A program made the translations under genes and the position numbers. The notes beneath the pieces are model-generated. The model ran no database searches, was not told the origin of the DNA, and worked only from the letters and a program-made list of their open reading frames with translations. From Bacteroidia bacterium (GTDB taxonomy: Bacteria; Bacteroidota; Bacteroidia; Bacteroidales; Azobacteroidaceae), in contig BNTV01000038.1 in assembly GCA_025996865.1 (NCBI GenBank), forward strand, positions 1-39,104: 39,104 nt of DNA. The letters are read 5' to 3'. Each line of letters opens with the position of its first letter. Within the stretch, counting starts at the first letter, position 1. Positions 17,347 to 27,989 of this stretch are shown here, piece by piece.

Positions 17347-20300
17347 ATGAGTATGAAGAGCTATTTAAAAAATCTCTCAAAGATGCTGCTGGTTGGCATC
17401 ATCTTATCGGGGGGGGGGGGGTACAGCCTCTGTACGCCGAGCCGCCTCAGAGTGTTAAGACGGCCATAACGGGTGTAGTATCGGATGTCGATAAAGACGG
17501 ATTGCCCGGCGTGACTGTTTCTGTGAAGGGGACAAACATTGTGGCTATAACCGACATCGAAGGTCGCTTTTCGATAGAAGTTCCTTACGCCGATGCTACC
17601 CTTATTTTTTCGTATGTAGGATTTCAACCCCAGCAAATCGCACTACAAGGAAAAACTACATTGGATGTAACTCTTGTTGACGACGAGAAAGCGTTGGAAG
17701 AAGTCGTCGTCATCGGCTACACCACCCAGCGCAAGGCAACCATCACCGGATCTGTTGCCACCATCACCACGAAAGATTTGCAGCAAAGTCCTACGGCTAA
17801 CCTCAACAATGCGTTGGCTGGCCGTATGCCGGGCTTGATTGCCACACAGTTTTCGGGTGGCGAGCCGGGTGTGGATGCTGCGGACATTCGTATTCGCGGC
17901 TTCGGCACTTATGGCGATAAAAATCCCATCGTCATTATTGATGGAGTAGAACGCAGCGGTGGATGGAGCTACCTTTCGCCGGAAGAAATCGAAACGTTTA
18001 CCATCCTGAAAGATGCCTCTGCTACCGCTCCTTACGGTGTTCGCGGCGCCAACGGGGTGATTATTATTTCTACCAAGCGCGGTAAAGCGCAGGAAAAGGC
18101 AACCGTCGATTTCAAAGCCTCCTACGGTACGAATGCCCCAGTGAAGTTTCCAACCTATCTTGGATCGGCAGATTATGCTACCTTGTATAATGAAGCGCGA
18201 ATCAACGAAGGCGTTAGCTCATCCTCTCCGGAATTGTTTTTGCCCTCAGTGATTGACAATTTCCGCAAAGCCAAAGGCGACAATTCCGACGGTTTGGGCT
18301 ATAGTTGGGACTATTTCGACTATGCGTTTAAGCCCGGCTCGCAGCAGGATTACAGCCTGTCGGTGCGCGGCGGATCGAGCAACGCGCGTTACTATGTGAT
18401 GGCAGATTATTTCCAACAGAGCGGAAACTACAATCATGCGGTGGAGAACAACGTGAACAATACGCAAGCCATATTCACACGTTACAACTTCCGGGCGAAT
18501 GTGGATGTGGACGTGACCAAAGATTTCTTTGTCAGAGTGGACTTGGGCGCCCGCATCACCGACCGCAACGCACCGGGGACAACCGCAAGCCGTATTGTGG
18601 CTATTGCCAACACACAGCCGCCTCATCTGCCCATTACGCTGCCAAACAATGGCAATCCGGCAAACGAAACTTTTGTTCTCGACAATCCCGAAGGCTTGTT
18701 GTACGGCGATTTTCAGCACCGCTACAACATATTGGGCGAATTGTCGCGCACAGGCTGGCTCAACGAGAAGAAAACCTTTCTCAACGGTTCGTTTGCCCTC
18801 GCCCACAAATTGGACTTTATCACAGAGGGCTTGAAAGTGGAAGGCGTTTTTTCTTATGATGCCGAAGAAGGGCGTTGGATAAGGCGTGATGTTGAAGGCT
18901 ACAGCGATGGCTACCGCGGTTACGGCGGATATGCCACATTTCAACCCACGGAGGGTTCTTTCGGTTCCTATTATCTTGCCAATGCGAATTACGACGGCGC
19001 GTATAAGCTTGGAAACCGTGACCTCTCGAAAGATAAAACGCCGCGCAACAGACTTGACCACAATGCTACGCAAAACAGGACGTATCTTCAATTGAAATTG
19101 GAATATGTGCATAAATTCAACGACCACGATATATCGGCGCTCGCAATGGTCAACCGTTCAGGCCGCGACAACGACGCAGATGTCCAATATCGTTATCAAG
19201 GGTTTGCCGGACGTGCAGCTTACGCTTTCCAATCCAAATATCTGGCAGAATTTAATGTGGGCTACAATGGCTCCGAAAATTTTGCCAAAGGCAAACGCTA
19301 CGGCTTGTTTCCCGCCGGCTCCATTGGCTGGGTGCTGTCCGAAGAAAATTTTATGGAAAGCACGAAATATTGGCTCAGCGGACTGAAATTGCGCGGCTCT
19401 TACGGCTTGGTAGGTAGCGACAACATCGGTGGAAGCCGTTTTGCCTATCTGCAATTCTTTAATAATGACGGTAATCGTTACAGCGTGGGTGGCGACAATT
19501 TCAACATTGGCATGGCAGATTATGTGAGGGAAGGCAATTTTGCCAATCCCGATCTGACATGGGAAAAGGCAAGGAAACTGGATATCGGTATTGATGCGCA
19601 GTTCCTCTCCAACCGGTTGACGTTGGTAGCTGATTACTTCAAGGAGCATCGCTACGACATTATCACGTCCCTCTCTGATGGCAACAGAATGGGATTTCCC
19701 GACATTGTAGGGAAGGATGCCCCGCCAATCAATTCAGGCATTGTGGACAACCATGGTATTGAATTTGAAATCGGATGGAATGGGCGTATCGGCAAAGACT
19801 TCCGCTACTTCGTCAAACCAAATTTCACGTTTGCACGCAATACGATTGGCTTTATGAATGAAATAACCCGCGATTTTGCATGGCGGCAACAAACCGGCAA
19901 GCGCGTGGACGAAAACTTCGTTTATGTATTCGACCATTTCGTGTATGACCAGGCGGAAGCCGACCGGCTGAATGCAAGCAACTACCAACAGTGGGGCACA
20001 TTGCACCCCGGCGATGTGGTGTATAAAGACCTTGACGGCGACGGAAAAATTACTGATTTGAACGACCGCACATCCATGGGCTATCCGCGCACACCGGAAA
20101 TTCAGTTCGGTATCCCCTTCGGGTTTCAATACAAAGGCTTCGATTTCAGTGTCATGCTTCAAGGCTCTGCCAACACGAGTCTGCTGCTCAATGGACCTGC
20201 CGTATGGGCATTCCCCAGTTACGAACAAGACCAGTACGGGAAGGTTAAACCCATGCACCTCAATCGCTGGACAGAGGCTACAAAAGATGTTGCCACCTAT

Positions 20301-20591
20301 CCGCGCTTGACCTACGGAAGAGACGATAATAATAAGAATGAGAATAGCAGCCTGTTCCTCTACGATGCAAAATACATCCGCCTCAAAAACTTGGAAATCG
20401 GCTATTCGCTGCCAAAGAAGAGCATTCGTTTTGCAGGATTTCAAAATGTGCGCATCTATGCACAGGGTATGAATTTACTGACGTTCGACTCGTTGAGCAA
20501 TGTGGATGTGGACCCTGAAACACGGAATGGAGATGGCGCATGGTATCCAATTCAACGCATTTTCAATTTTGGGATAGACATCACGTATTAA
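17347..20591 (+). CDS. SusC/RagA TonB-dependent transporter, out of frame at a G13 tract
   Basis: A second outer-membrane glycan importer, about 1081 residues when in frame. The ATG at 17347 starts a signal peptide (MSMKSYLKNLSKMLLVGIIL) running into 13 consecutive G. With 13 G the frame ends after about 40 codons. With 14 (or 11) G it continues through a normal signal-peptide end (VQPLYAEPPQ) into TGVVSDVDKDGLPGVTVSVKG, the carboxypeptidase-regulatory-like domain. The rest is intact: EEVVVIGYTTQRK, the plug with IRIRGFGTYGDKNP and ILKDASATAPYGVRGANG, and a barrel ending FNFGIDITY. An internal ATG at 17502 opens the long frame but lacks any export signal, so it is not a credible start. The SusD partner follows 22 nt downstream. 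Either phase-variable (OFF here) or a homopolymer sequencing error. Confidence 0.88.
17409..17421 (+). repeat. Poly-G tract (13 G) in the susC signal peptide
   Basis: Thirteen uninterrupted G lie in otherwise moderately AT-rich coding DNA, inside the hydrophobic end of the signal peptide. The frame of the upstream ATG and the frame of SusC differ by one position, and one added G (or loss of two) joins them. Long poly-G runs are known slippage sites for phase variation in many host-associated bacteria. Confidence 0.85.
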
Positions 20592-20613
20592 TTAATCTAA
20601 TAATAGTATAGAT

Positions 20614-22548
20614 ATGAAAAATATAAAATTTTTAATTGTCTTGGTTGCTTGTGTATCCTTCCATTCATGCGAAGATTATTTAGACAAAGCGCCGGACAAT
20701 CAGATGACCGAATTAGACGTTTTTACACGTTATGACAAGGTGGATGGTATGATATCCGATTTGTACGACAAGGTAAAAAATTCCAGCAAACCGCTTATTT
20801 ACTTCAATCACTTTGGTACGGCATCTATCACCGACGAAGGTTCTGCGAGTAACCACGAGCAGTCTATCCCTCATCAGTTCCACACAGGAAACTGGGGACC
20901 GGAAAGGATGCCCGCAAATTCCGATGCCAGACAATACTGGGACCGGTTATACGAAAATGTGCGTATAGCCAATTTGATTTTGGATGGGATTGACCGGTAT
21001 AATACACCCGACAACCCCCGCGACGGCCGCGAAGGCGATATACAAAAACGTATCGGCGAAACGCATTTTCTCAAGGCTTACCTTTATTACATCCTTATCA
21101 AGCAATACGGTGAAGCGCCTTATGTGGACCATATCATAAAACCGCAAGACGACATGAAGTTTGAAAAGGAATCTGTTCACGCCATCGTTGACAGAATATG
21201 CGCAGAGGCTGATGTGGCTTACGGCATGGTGCCCGATTTTCAGAGCACTGAATTTGGGCGTGTGGATAAAGGAGCTTGTCTCGGATTGAAGGCAATGGCG
21301 CGTTGGCTGGCGGCTACCCCGATGTGGAACGGAGGCACACTTCCCAACGACACGCGAGTGCATAAAGAGGAATATAGTTACAATGCTGCCCGTTGGACAG
21401 CTGCCAAAGAGGCTGCCAAAGCCGTAATGGATTTCAGGCGCAACGACGGGTCACTTCGCTACAAACTTTATGCGCCTGCGGCTTATGATGAAAATGATTT
21501 TACGGATGTCAACGGTGCGGATGCCAGCGCAAGTCAGGTGCATCGTCGTTTGTGGGATATGCTTTTACGCATGGATTCCTATAAAGAGGAATGGATTTGG
21601 TTCAGCACCAACGACAAAGACATCGGCGGCTGGGGCGGCGACCGGGTGCCGCCTTCTATGGGTGGGCACGCCCGCGAAAGGCCTGTTCAGGAACAAGTGG
21701 ATGAGTATGAAATCATCATCGACGGTTACGGATACCCCATTTACAGCGACAAAGCCAAAGAAATAAATCCGCTTACCGGAAGTCCGTATTATGACGACGG
21801 CAATCCATACGTCAACCGCGACCCGCGTTTCTACCGCGACATCGTGTATCACGGAGCCACATTCAGCGGCAGGGTCATCAATACATTCGACGGTCAGGAT
21901 GTTGTTGGCGCCGACTACCAATCTTCGAGTTCACATACAGGGTATTATCTCCGCAAATATTTCAAGGAAGGATGGACCAAAAATTCAGCCGGTTACAGTT
22001 TGCATGGTCCTGCCCATTTCCGCCTGCCGACCATCATTTACATCTATGCGGAAGCCGTCAACAACACGGACGGTCCAAGTCAGGCTATCGTTAACCTGCT
22101 CAACGAGGTGAGAGCACGTTCCTTTATGGCTCCCATACCTCCGGCGGCAGCCTCCGACAAAGCGTTGCTGAATGAGTATATCCAACGGGAACGTCGCGTG
22201 GAATTGTTCTTCGAAAACGACCGTGTATGGCGTTGCCGCCTTTACCTCGAGCCGGACGATTCCAACGAAAAGGCTAAGGACGCTAAATACGGAGCTTTCA
22301 ACCATTCCTCGGACACCTATATAGCGAATGGCGGCCAGTTGCCCTACCCCAAAACACAACACAGGGTGCATGGCATGAAACCGGTGAGAGATGACAACGG
22401 GAAAATCCAAATCGGAGCCAATAAGTACCGGATGGAACGTTTTGAGGTAGAAGACCGCGTCTTCGAGTCGCCAAAACACTACTTTTTCCCGATAATGAAT
22501 TCCGAACTGAAACAGACACCGGGCCTGGTACAAAATCCGGGCTGGTAA
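20614..22548 (+). CDS. SusD/RagB-family outer-membrane lipoprotein
   Basis: A 644-residue glycan-binding lipoprotein paired with the second SusC, 22 nt downstream of it. The lipobox FHSC puts the acylated Cys at residue 19, followed by the acidic ED of a surface-export signal. SusD traits include YWDRLYENVRIANLILDGID, IGETHFLKAYLYYILIKQYGEAPY, LPTIIYIYAEAVNN, NEVRARSF and the RERRVELFFENDRVWRCRLY block before a C-terminus ending in TPGLVQNPGW. It has no enzyme genes of its own next to it. If SusC is phase-OFF, this protein may still be made without its channel partner. Confidence 0.94.
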   Translation: MKNIKFLIVLVACVSFHSCEDYLDKAPDNQMTELDVFTRYDKVDGMISDLYDKVKNSSKPLIYFNHFGTASITDEGSASNHEQSIPHQFHTGNWGPERMPANSDARQYWDRLYENVRIANLILDGIDRYNTPDNPRDGREGDIQKRIGETHFLKAYLYYILIKQYGEAPYVDHIIKPQDDMKFEKESVHAIVDRICAEADVAYGMVPDFQSTEFGRVDKGACLGLKAMARWLAATPMWNGGTLPNDTRVHKEEYSYNAARWTAAKEAAKAVMDFRRNDGSLRYKLYAPAAYDENDFTDVNGADASASQVHRRLWDMLLRMDSYKEEWIWFSTNDKDIGGWGGDRVPPSMGGHARERPVQEQVDEYEIIIDGYGYPIYSDKAKEINPLTGSPYYDDGNPYVNRDPRFYRDIVYHGATFSGRVINTFDGQDVVGADYQSSSSHTGYYLRKYFKEGWTKNSAGYSLHGPAHFRLPTIIYIYAEAVNNTDGPSQAIVNLLNEVRARSFMAPIPPAAASDKALLNEYIQRERRVELFFENDRVWRCRLYLEPDDSNEKAKDAKYGAFNHSSDTYIANGGQLPYPKTQHRVHGMKPVRDDNGKIQIGANKYRMERFEVEDRVFESPKHYFFPIMNSELKQTPGLVQNPGW

Positions 22549-22557
22549 ACTTTAATG

Positions 22558-25500
22558 TCATAAGGAACCCGCATCATGGTTATGCTCTTTGGCGTAACTT
22601 TTGCATGCGGGTTTTTTATGTTTTAAGGAAAAAGCGAAAGGGGTTTCACCGAACTCTTTTTTGAAAACGTTTATAAAATAAGATTGGCTTTTGATGCCTA
22701 TTTTCTCTATTACCTGAGCCATAGACATATCCTGTTCGATAATTAAACGAGCCGCTTTTCTCAATTTGTAGTTTAAAATAAATTCAACAATAGATTTGTC
22801 CGTAAGCATTTTCACTTTTGAATAAAGTTTACTCCGACTCATCGACAACCCGGAGGCTATGTAGTTCACATCTATGTTCGGCTGATCGAGACTCTTGTCT
22901 ATAATTTTCACCAAATTTTTCAGAAAATCGTTATCGCGCTCATTACCGGACAACTCTGCACTATCGACATAATAATTTTTAGCGTAGAACTCTCTCTGGT
23001 TTTGTTGGCGCTTAAACATATTCCGGATAGTCAATAACAATAAATTCAAATCAACCGGCTTTTCAAAATAGATATCCGCACCCGCATCCGTTCCTTCTAT
23101 TTTAGATTCCAGTCCGGTCTTTGCCGTCAACAGAATAACCGGTATATGGGAGGTATTTACATCTGCTTTCAGTTCGCGGCATAATGTAACTCCGTCTTTT
23201 AGAGGCATCATTATATCGCTGATAATAAGATTTAAATCCGTTTTCGCTAAAATCCCGGAAACTTCAACGCCATTGGCCGCTTCCAGTATTTCATAAGACT
23301 GAGATAAGAATCCGGATAAAAGACTTCGCAAATCAGGGTTGTCTTCAACGATTAAGATTCTTTTTTTATTGGGAAACAACATCTTTTCCATGCCGTCCGT
23401 AATATCCGTATTATTTTCCGGCAGTAAGCCGCTATCCGGGGAGTGCACCGTATTTTTATCAATTTCCGCAAATTCGGATTCATCATATACTCCCGAACCG
23501 GCGGGAAGGTGTATGGCAATATCAGTGCCTTTATCCGGCTCGCTGAAAATGGAAATGCTTCCTTTATGGAGCAATACTAAACTTTTGACCAAAGCCAAGC
23601 CTATTCCCGTACCAAGGTGCTGACTAAGATTTGCTGTATTTACTTTGTAAAATCGTTCAAAAACGCTTTCGATAGAGTCTTTAGATATGCCGATTCCGGT
23701 GTCACGGACAACCAGAAGAAATCCGTTTTCCGGAATCGTATCCCCCGATACATGATAATTATAGCTGTATTTTGATACAAACTTGGAAAGGTTGGAGTAG
23801 GTTTCAATCATAATCCCGCCTTTGTCTTTCGTATATTTAAATGCATTGTTGAGCAGATTCATCACGACCTTTTCCAATATTTGTTTGTCTGCATAGAGGG
23901 CATCGGGAAGTTCGGGATCGCATATTATCTCAAATTTTATTTCTCTTTTTTTCGCATAATCTTTAAAATCAGACGATAAGTCCGTAATCAGGCGATTCAC
24001 ATTGAGAAGTTGTACTTGTAGCTGCATTTTACCGTTTTCTACCGTCCTGAAATCCATGAGGTCATTCACTAAATCTAATAATCTCCGGGCATTATTATGT
24101 AATATACGATAATAGTATTCTTTCAGGCCTTCTTGTTTCAAATTGTCAATAGCCGCAAGAATAAGCGATAGGGGCGTCCTGAAATCATGAGATATATTGG
24201 TGAAAAAACGCAACTGGGATTGATGAATTTCTTCTTTTTTCTGTTTGTCTAAACGGTCTATATGCAGTTGAATCTTTAATTTACGCTTTTCGGCATAATA
24301 ATAAAAAATGATTCCTGCAATACCTAAAACCAAGACCGAATATAGTAAATAGGCCGGCAAGCTCGCCCACGGCGCCGGTTTACATTTTATTTTTATAATT
24401 GCCGGCGCATCACTCCAAACGCCGTCATTATTCGCGGTTAATATTTCAAAATAGTATGTTCCGGCAGGAATTTTCGAGTACATTACCGTACGGTTGGAAG
24501 CGTCGGCCATTACCCAACGGTCATCATATCCTCTCAAGCGGTATTTAAACCTGTTTTTATTTGACGACAAATAATTGTCCGATGAAAATTTGAATCCGAA
24601 ATTAGTCTGATTATGATTCAACAGGATTTCATTATAAAGTGAGTCTTTCCAAAACCGGGATGTTGCAGGTATATTGTCTATATAAAAATCGGAAATAGTA
24701 ACTTTCGGTTTTCGGCTGTTCGGTTTAATGTTTTGCGGCTCCACCACTGTAAATCCGTTGGTTCCGCCAAAATAAAGTTTTCCGGTTTCGCTTCTCAAAG
24801 CAGCTAAAGGGTAATATACCTGTCCTTGAAAACCATCGCTCTCATCAAATTTTTGATAAGAATGGTTTCTTATATTATACCTGAACAATCCGTTATTCGT
24901 ACCCAACCATAAACAACCGGAAGCATCGGTGCATATACTGCATATAGCGGATATGTTAAATTGAAGTATATCATCGACATGCATCAATTCCGAAGTGGAA
25001 ATGTCGTATTTTACAAGTCCGCGCCCAATTGTCCCTATCCATATATTATTCTCTGCATCGACACAAAGCGACCGGGCATTGAGTATCCCTATTTTTTCGG
25101 AAAACATGTTTTCTACAATCCGTTTTTTCACGTCTATTTTATAGAGCCGTTTATGGGTTACCGCCAACAGGTTGCCATAGTTGTCTCTCTGAATATCAAA
25201 AACATACGCATCTTCATCGAAAAAATAATGCGTAAATTTTTCGCTTTGAAACGAAAAGTACGAAACTAACGAGCGATTAACCTGATAGGCAATCCATAAA
25301 CCGGAATCCCCATCCAGGATAATTTTTCTGAGGCTATTGCCGTATAAACTCTCCTTATCGTTAGGATTGTTGAGAAAGTGCCGGAATTTGTCTGTTCCCG
25401 TATCCAAACAATCAAGCCCGCCCCGGTACATGGCAATCCAGAGTCTTTTCCGGGAATCAAGCGCTAATGATTTTATATTATTATAGGACAAGCTGTTTTT

Positions 25501-26649
25501 ACCGTTATCGTGCTTGTAGTGTGTGAAAACGTCGGTTGATTTATCCAAACAATTCAGGCCGCCGCCTTCCGTACCCAGCCACAAGCGGTTTCCGTCTTCG
25601 ACGAAACTGCTGACAAGGTTATGGTTGAGGGGACTTTCAAAAGGAGTATAGGTTTTGAAATAGACGTTTTCATCCAAGTCCACATAACATAAACCACCTG
25701 CGTATGTTCCTATCCATATATTCCGGTGAGAATCTCCGGTAATAGTCCATACCGAATTATTCGGCAGACTAAATTTGTCGAACCTTGAATGAAGGTATAA
25801 CTGACGTTCGCCCGTTGAGGGATTTAGTATATACAATCCTCTTTGTGTGCCAATCCATAATTGATTATTTTTATCCACATAAAAAGTTTTAACGGGAATG
25901 TTTTCTTCTTCATCCTGAAACCGCAACCGCTCTTCTATTTCTTTGGTTGAAATATTCATTTTAAAGATACCGTGTTTTGCGGTCAATATCCACAGGTATT
26001 CACCTGCCCGCCGGATACCCTGTATAGAATAATCCGGAGGAAAAAAATGAAAGAGCGTTATTTCTCCGGAATTTTCATCATTGTAATGATATATTTTGTT
26101 AGAAGCAGAAGTGAAAAACAGATCATTTTCCCCACAACTAAGATAACCGACGTTATTTACCGGCTTTTGATCATATAAAACCGGTTCAAGGTTTTTGTTA
26201 ATTTTGTTTACTCTGTATAACCGCCCCTTAAATTTGCACCATATATTGTTTTTCAGATCAATTGTCAGATCGGAAACACTTTCATTGATCATTTTTTCAA
26301 AAGAATCCGATAGCTTACTGTATCCGAAAAGTCCGTTGCTTGTTGAAACATAAAGCTGTCCTGAAGTATCTTTGGCGATATTGAAAAAATTCCAAACGTC
26401 CCAAACGTCCTGATTTTGAAAATACGGCAAGTATCTTTTATATTCATATCCGTCGAAACGCAGTAAGTCATTCTCGAGCAGAATCCAGATAAAGCCGTCA
26501 TTATCCTGAATTATATCCTGCACTCCATCGTAGTAAAACCCGCCTTTGGGCGAAAATGTCCTGAAACGATACGAGTTTTCGGAATAAACGGATACGTTTG
26601 CCAACAACAAAAGTTGTATAAAAAGCAATATCAGACAGTTTGTTTTCAT
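22558..26649 (-). CDS. Hybrid two-component system (HTCS) PUL regulator
   Basis: A 1363-residue one-protein sensor and transcription factor. Approximate order: signal peptide 1-23; periplasmic beta-propeller of Reg_prop-type repeats 30-650 (repeated W(I/L)GT and LDS-RLWIA motifs); Y_Y_Y domain 680-750; transmembrane helix near 757-785; HisKA with NISHDFRTPL (His near 820); HATPase about 915-1055; receiver about 1095-1215 with LIISDIMMP (phospho-acceptor Asp); AraC-type HTH about 1240-1350 ending SYFINVFKKEFGETPFAF. Family members bind a glycan fragment and activate susC/susD genes. It is convergent with the second susD (9-nt gap), so it most likely controls that pair, and possibly the PUL at 1088-15861 as well. 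Confidence 0.95.
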   Translation of the reverse strand: MKTNCLILLFIQLLLLANVSVYSENSYRFRTFSPKGGFYYDGVQDIIQDNDGFIWILLENDLLRFDGYEYKRYLPYFQNQDVWDVWNFFNIAKDTSGQLYVSTSNGLFGYSKLSDSFEKMINESVSDLTIDLKNNIWCKFKGRLYRVNKINKNLEPVLYDQKPVNNVGYLSCGENDLFFTSASNKIYHYNDENSGEITLFHFFPPDYSIQGIRRAGEYLWILTAKHGIFKMNISTKEIEERLRFQDEEENIPVKTFYVDKNNQLWIGTQRGLYILNPSTGERQLYLHSRFDKFSLPNNSVWTITGDSHRNIWIGTYAGGLCYVDLDENVYFKTYTPFESPLNHNLVSSFVEDGNRLWLGTEGGGLNCLDKSTDVFTHYKHDNGKNSLSYNNIKSLALDSRKRLWIAMYRGGLDCLDTGTDKFRHFLNNPNDKESLYGNSLRKIILDGDSGLWIAYQVNRSLVSYFSFQSEKFTHYFFDEDAYVFDIQRDNYGNLLAVTHKRLYKIDVKKRIVENMFSEKIGILNARSLCVDAENNIWIGTIGRGLVKYDISTSELMHVDDILQFNISAICSICTDASGCLWLGTNNGLFRYNIRNHSYQKFDESDGFQGQVYYPLAALRSETGKLYFGGTNGFTVVEPQNIKPNSRKPKVTISDFYIDNIPATSRFWKDSLYNEILLNHNQTNFGFKFSSDNYLSSNKNRFKYRLRGYDDRWVMADASNRTVMYSKIPAGTYYFEILTANNDGVWSDAPAIIKIKCKPAPWASLPAYLLYSVLVLGIAGIIFYYYAEKRKLKIQLHIDRLDKQKKEEIHQSQLRFFTNISHDFRTPLSLILAAIDNLKQEGLKEYYYRILHNNARRLLDLVNDLMDFRTVENGKMQLQVQLLNVNRLITDLSSDFKDYAKKREIKFEIICDPELPDALYADKQILEKVVMNLLNNAFKYTKDKGGIMIETYSNLSKFVSKYSYNYHVSGDTIPENGFLLVVRDTGIGISKDSIESVFERFYKVNTANLSQHLGTGIGLALVKSLVLLHKGSISIFSEPDKGTDIAIHLPAGSGVYDESEFAEIDKNTVHSPDSGLLPENNTDITDGMEKMLFPNKKRILIVEDNPDLRSLLSGFLSQSYEILEAANGVEVSGILAKTDLNLIISDIMMPLKDGVTLCRELKADVNTSHIPVILLTAKTGLESKIEGTDAGADIYFEKPVDLNLLLLTIRNMFKRQQNQREFYAKNYYVDSAELSGNERDNDFLKNLVKIIDKSLDQPNIDVNYIASGLSMSRSKLYSKVKMLTDKSIVEFILNYKLRKAARLIIEQDMSMAQVIEKIGIKSQSYFINVFKKEFGETPFAFSLKHKKPACKSYAKEHNHDAGSL
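22566..22617 (+). terminator. Terminator-like hairpin after the second susD
   Basis: ACCCGCAT (about 22567-22574) pairs with ATGCGGGT (22605-22612), followed by a T run, about 20-60 nt past the susD stop. The hairpin lies inside the 3' end of the convergent HTCS coding sequence. The loop is long (about 30 nt), so efficiency is uncertain. Confidence 0.4.
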
Positions 26650-26670
26650 GGATTAATGTAAAATCAGTTG

Positions 26671-26678
26671 CAAATATA
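26671..26678 (-). promoter_or_regulatory. -7 box for the HTCS gene
   Basis: The minus strand reads TATATTTG, a perfect TAnnTTTG match, 22-29 nt before the HTCS start in the 56-nt gap after rmuC. It suggests the HTCS is transcribed independently of rmuC. No clear -33 TTTG is present. Confidence 0.45.
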
Positions 26679-26705
26679 CTCTTGTATGCTCCTTTTTTAT
26701 TGATA

Positions 26706-27989
26706 TTATTCTCCGATTTCCGGTTGATTATCCTCTTCAACTTCAATAGCCTCTCCCAACAGTTCAATAGTTTGTTGTTGAGGCAATTCTTGTACGGTTC
26801 GCAATTTGCGTTCGATGACTCTGGAACGGATTCCGGCTTCGTCGATTACATTGGCGGCTTCTTGCAGCTTTTTCTTGGTTCTCTCCAAAACAAGGCCGAA
26901 TTTGCCAAATTCGGTTTTCACAGCGCCTAAAATTCCCCAAACTTCACTGGACCGTTTTTCAATGTCTAATGTATTGAAACCCATTTGTAAACTGCTCAGG
27001 AAGGCAACCAAATTGGTCGGGCCTACTACCGTGATTTTAAAATCGCGTTGCAAAGTTTCGAACAATCCTGTGCGCCGGAGAATTTCCGCGTAAAGCCCTT
27101 CCGTCGGAACAAACATGATGGCAAAATCGGTAGTTACAGGGGGATTGATGTATTTGTCACGAATGTCTTTGGCGTTTTTCTTCACCGAGTTCTCAAATTG
27201 TTTGGAAATAAGTTCGACGTCTTTCGGATTGAGATTTGCCATATTTTCATAAGCTTCGAGCAGACGTTGATAATCTTCATTCGGGAATTTCGAATCAACA
27301 GGCAACAACAGGGATTCGTCGTCGTAGTTTTTCCTCGGTAGTTTGATGGCATATTCGACCCGTTCCTGACTGCCTTCTTTGACGGCTGCATTTTGCTCGT
27401 ATTGTTTGGGCGATAGAAACTGTTCAAGAATAGAGCCTAATTGTATTTCACCCAAACTCCCTCTGGTTTTTACGTTCGTTAATACCTTTTTCAAATCACC
27501 GACGCCGGAAGCCAGTGACTGCATTTCACCTAATCCTTTGTGGACTTGTTCGAGCCGCTCGCTAATCATGCGGAACGATTCGTTGAAACGTTTTTCGACG
27601 GTTTCCTGAAGCTTTTCGTCCACGACTTTCCGCATGTCTTCCAACTTACGGCTATTGTCTTCTTGCAGGGTTTTTAGTCTGTTTTCGACTGTTTCGCGGA
27701 TATCTTTCAGGTTCAGGTTTAATTTGTCCTCAAATGATTTGAGGGTATTGGTTAGTTCAAAGCGATTATCTTTGAAAGAATTGTTTAATTCTTCGCGATT
27801 GTCTTTGAAGGATTTTTGATTTTCCTCGCGGTTTCGTCCGAATTCGTCGCGCATCAAGAGGTCGAGTCTGGATAGGGTGTTATCCATCTTTAAAAAGTCC
27901 TCCCGGTTATCTTTCGGCTTTTTGAGGATAATCAGGAGGATATTGATAGCCGCGAGAATAATGAGAATAATGAGGATTGTTGTTGTCAT
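26706..27989 (-). CDS. rmuC: RmuC family protein
   Basis: A 427-residue protein with an N-terminal membrane anchor (MTTTILIILIILAAINILLII). A long charged coiled-coil region follows (about 30-160, with repeated FKDNREEL segments). The conserved RmuC domain spans about 165-400 (LTNVKTRGSLGEIQLGSILEQFL, LPVDSKFPNEDYQRLLEAYE, FAIMFVPTEGLYAEI, TVVGPTNLVAFLSSLQMGFNTL). RmuC is a nuclease-fold protein whose loss changes recombination at inverted repeats in E. coli; its molecular role is not settled. The gene overlaps the upstream secreted-protein gene by 4 nt (ATGA type), so they are translationally coupled. Confidence 0.93.
   Translation of the reverse strand: MTTTILIILIILAAINILLIILKKPKDNREDFLKMDNTLSRLDLLMRDEFGRNREENQKSFKDNREELNNSFKDNRFELTNTLKSFEDKLNLNLKDIRETVENRLKTLQEDNSRKLEDMRKVVDEKLQETVEKRFNESFRMISERLEQVHKGLGEMQSLASGVGDLKKVLTNVKTRGSLGEIQLGSILEQFLSPKQYEQNAAVKEGSQERVEYAIKLPRKNYDDESLLLPVDSKFPNEDYQRLLEAYENMANLNPKDVELISKQFENSVKKNAKDIRDKYINPPVTTDFAIMFVPTEGLYAEILRRTGLFETLQRDFKITVVGPTNLVAFLSSLQMGFNTLDIEKRSSEVWGILGAVKTEFGKFGLVLERTKKKLQEAANVIDEAGIRSRVIERKLRTVQELPQQQTIELLGEAIEVEEDNQPEIGE

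Noticed and set aside
18246..19127. Long open frame on the minus strand inside the second susC.
   Set aside because: It is antisense to a well-supported TonB-dependent transporter, has no recognisable domain, and arises from codon bias of the real gene.
17502..20591. SusC starting at an internal ATG (17502).
   Set aside because: It would lack a signal peptide and half of the N-terminal domain. The region upstream codes in frame for the missing part back to the G13 tract, so the true start is the ATG at 17347.
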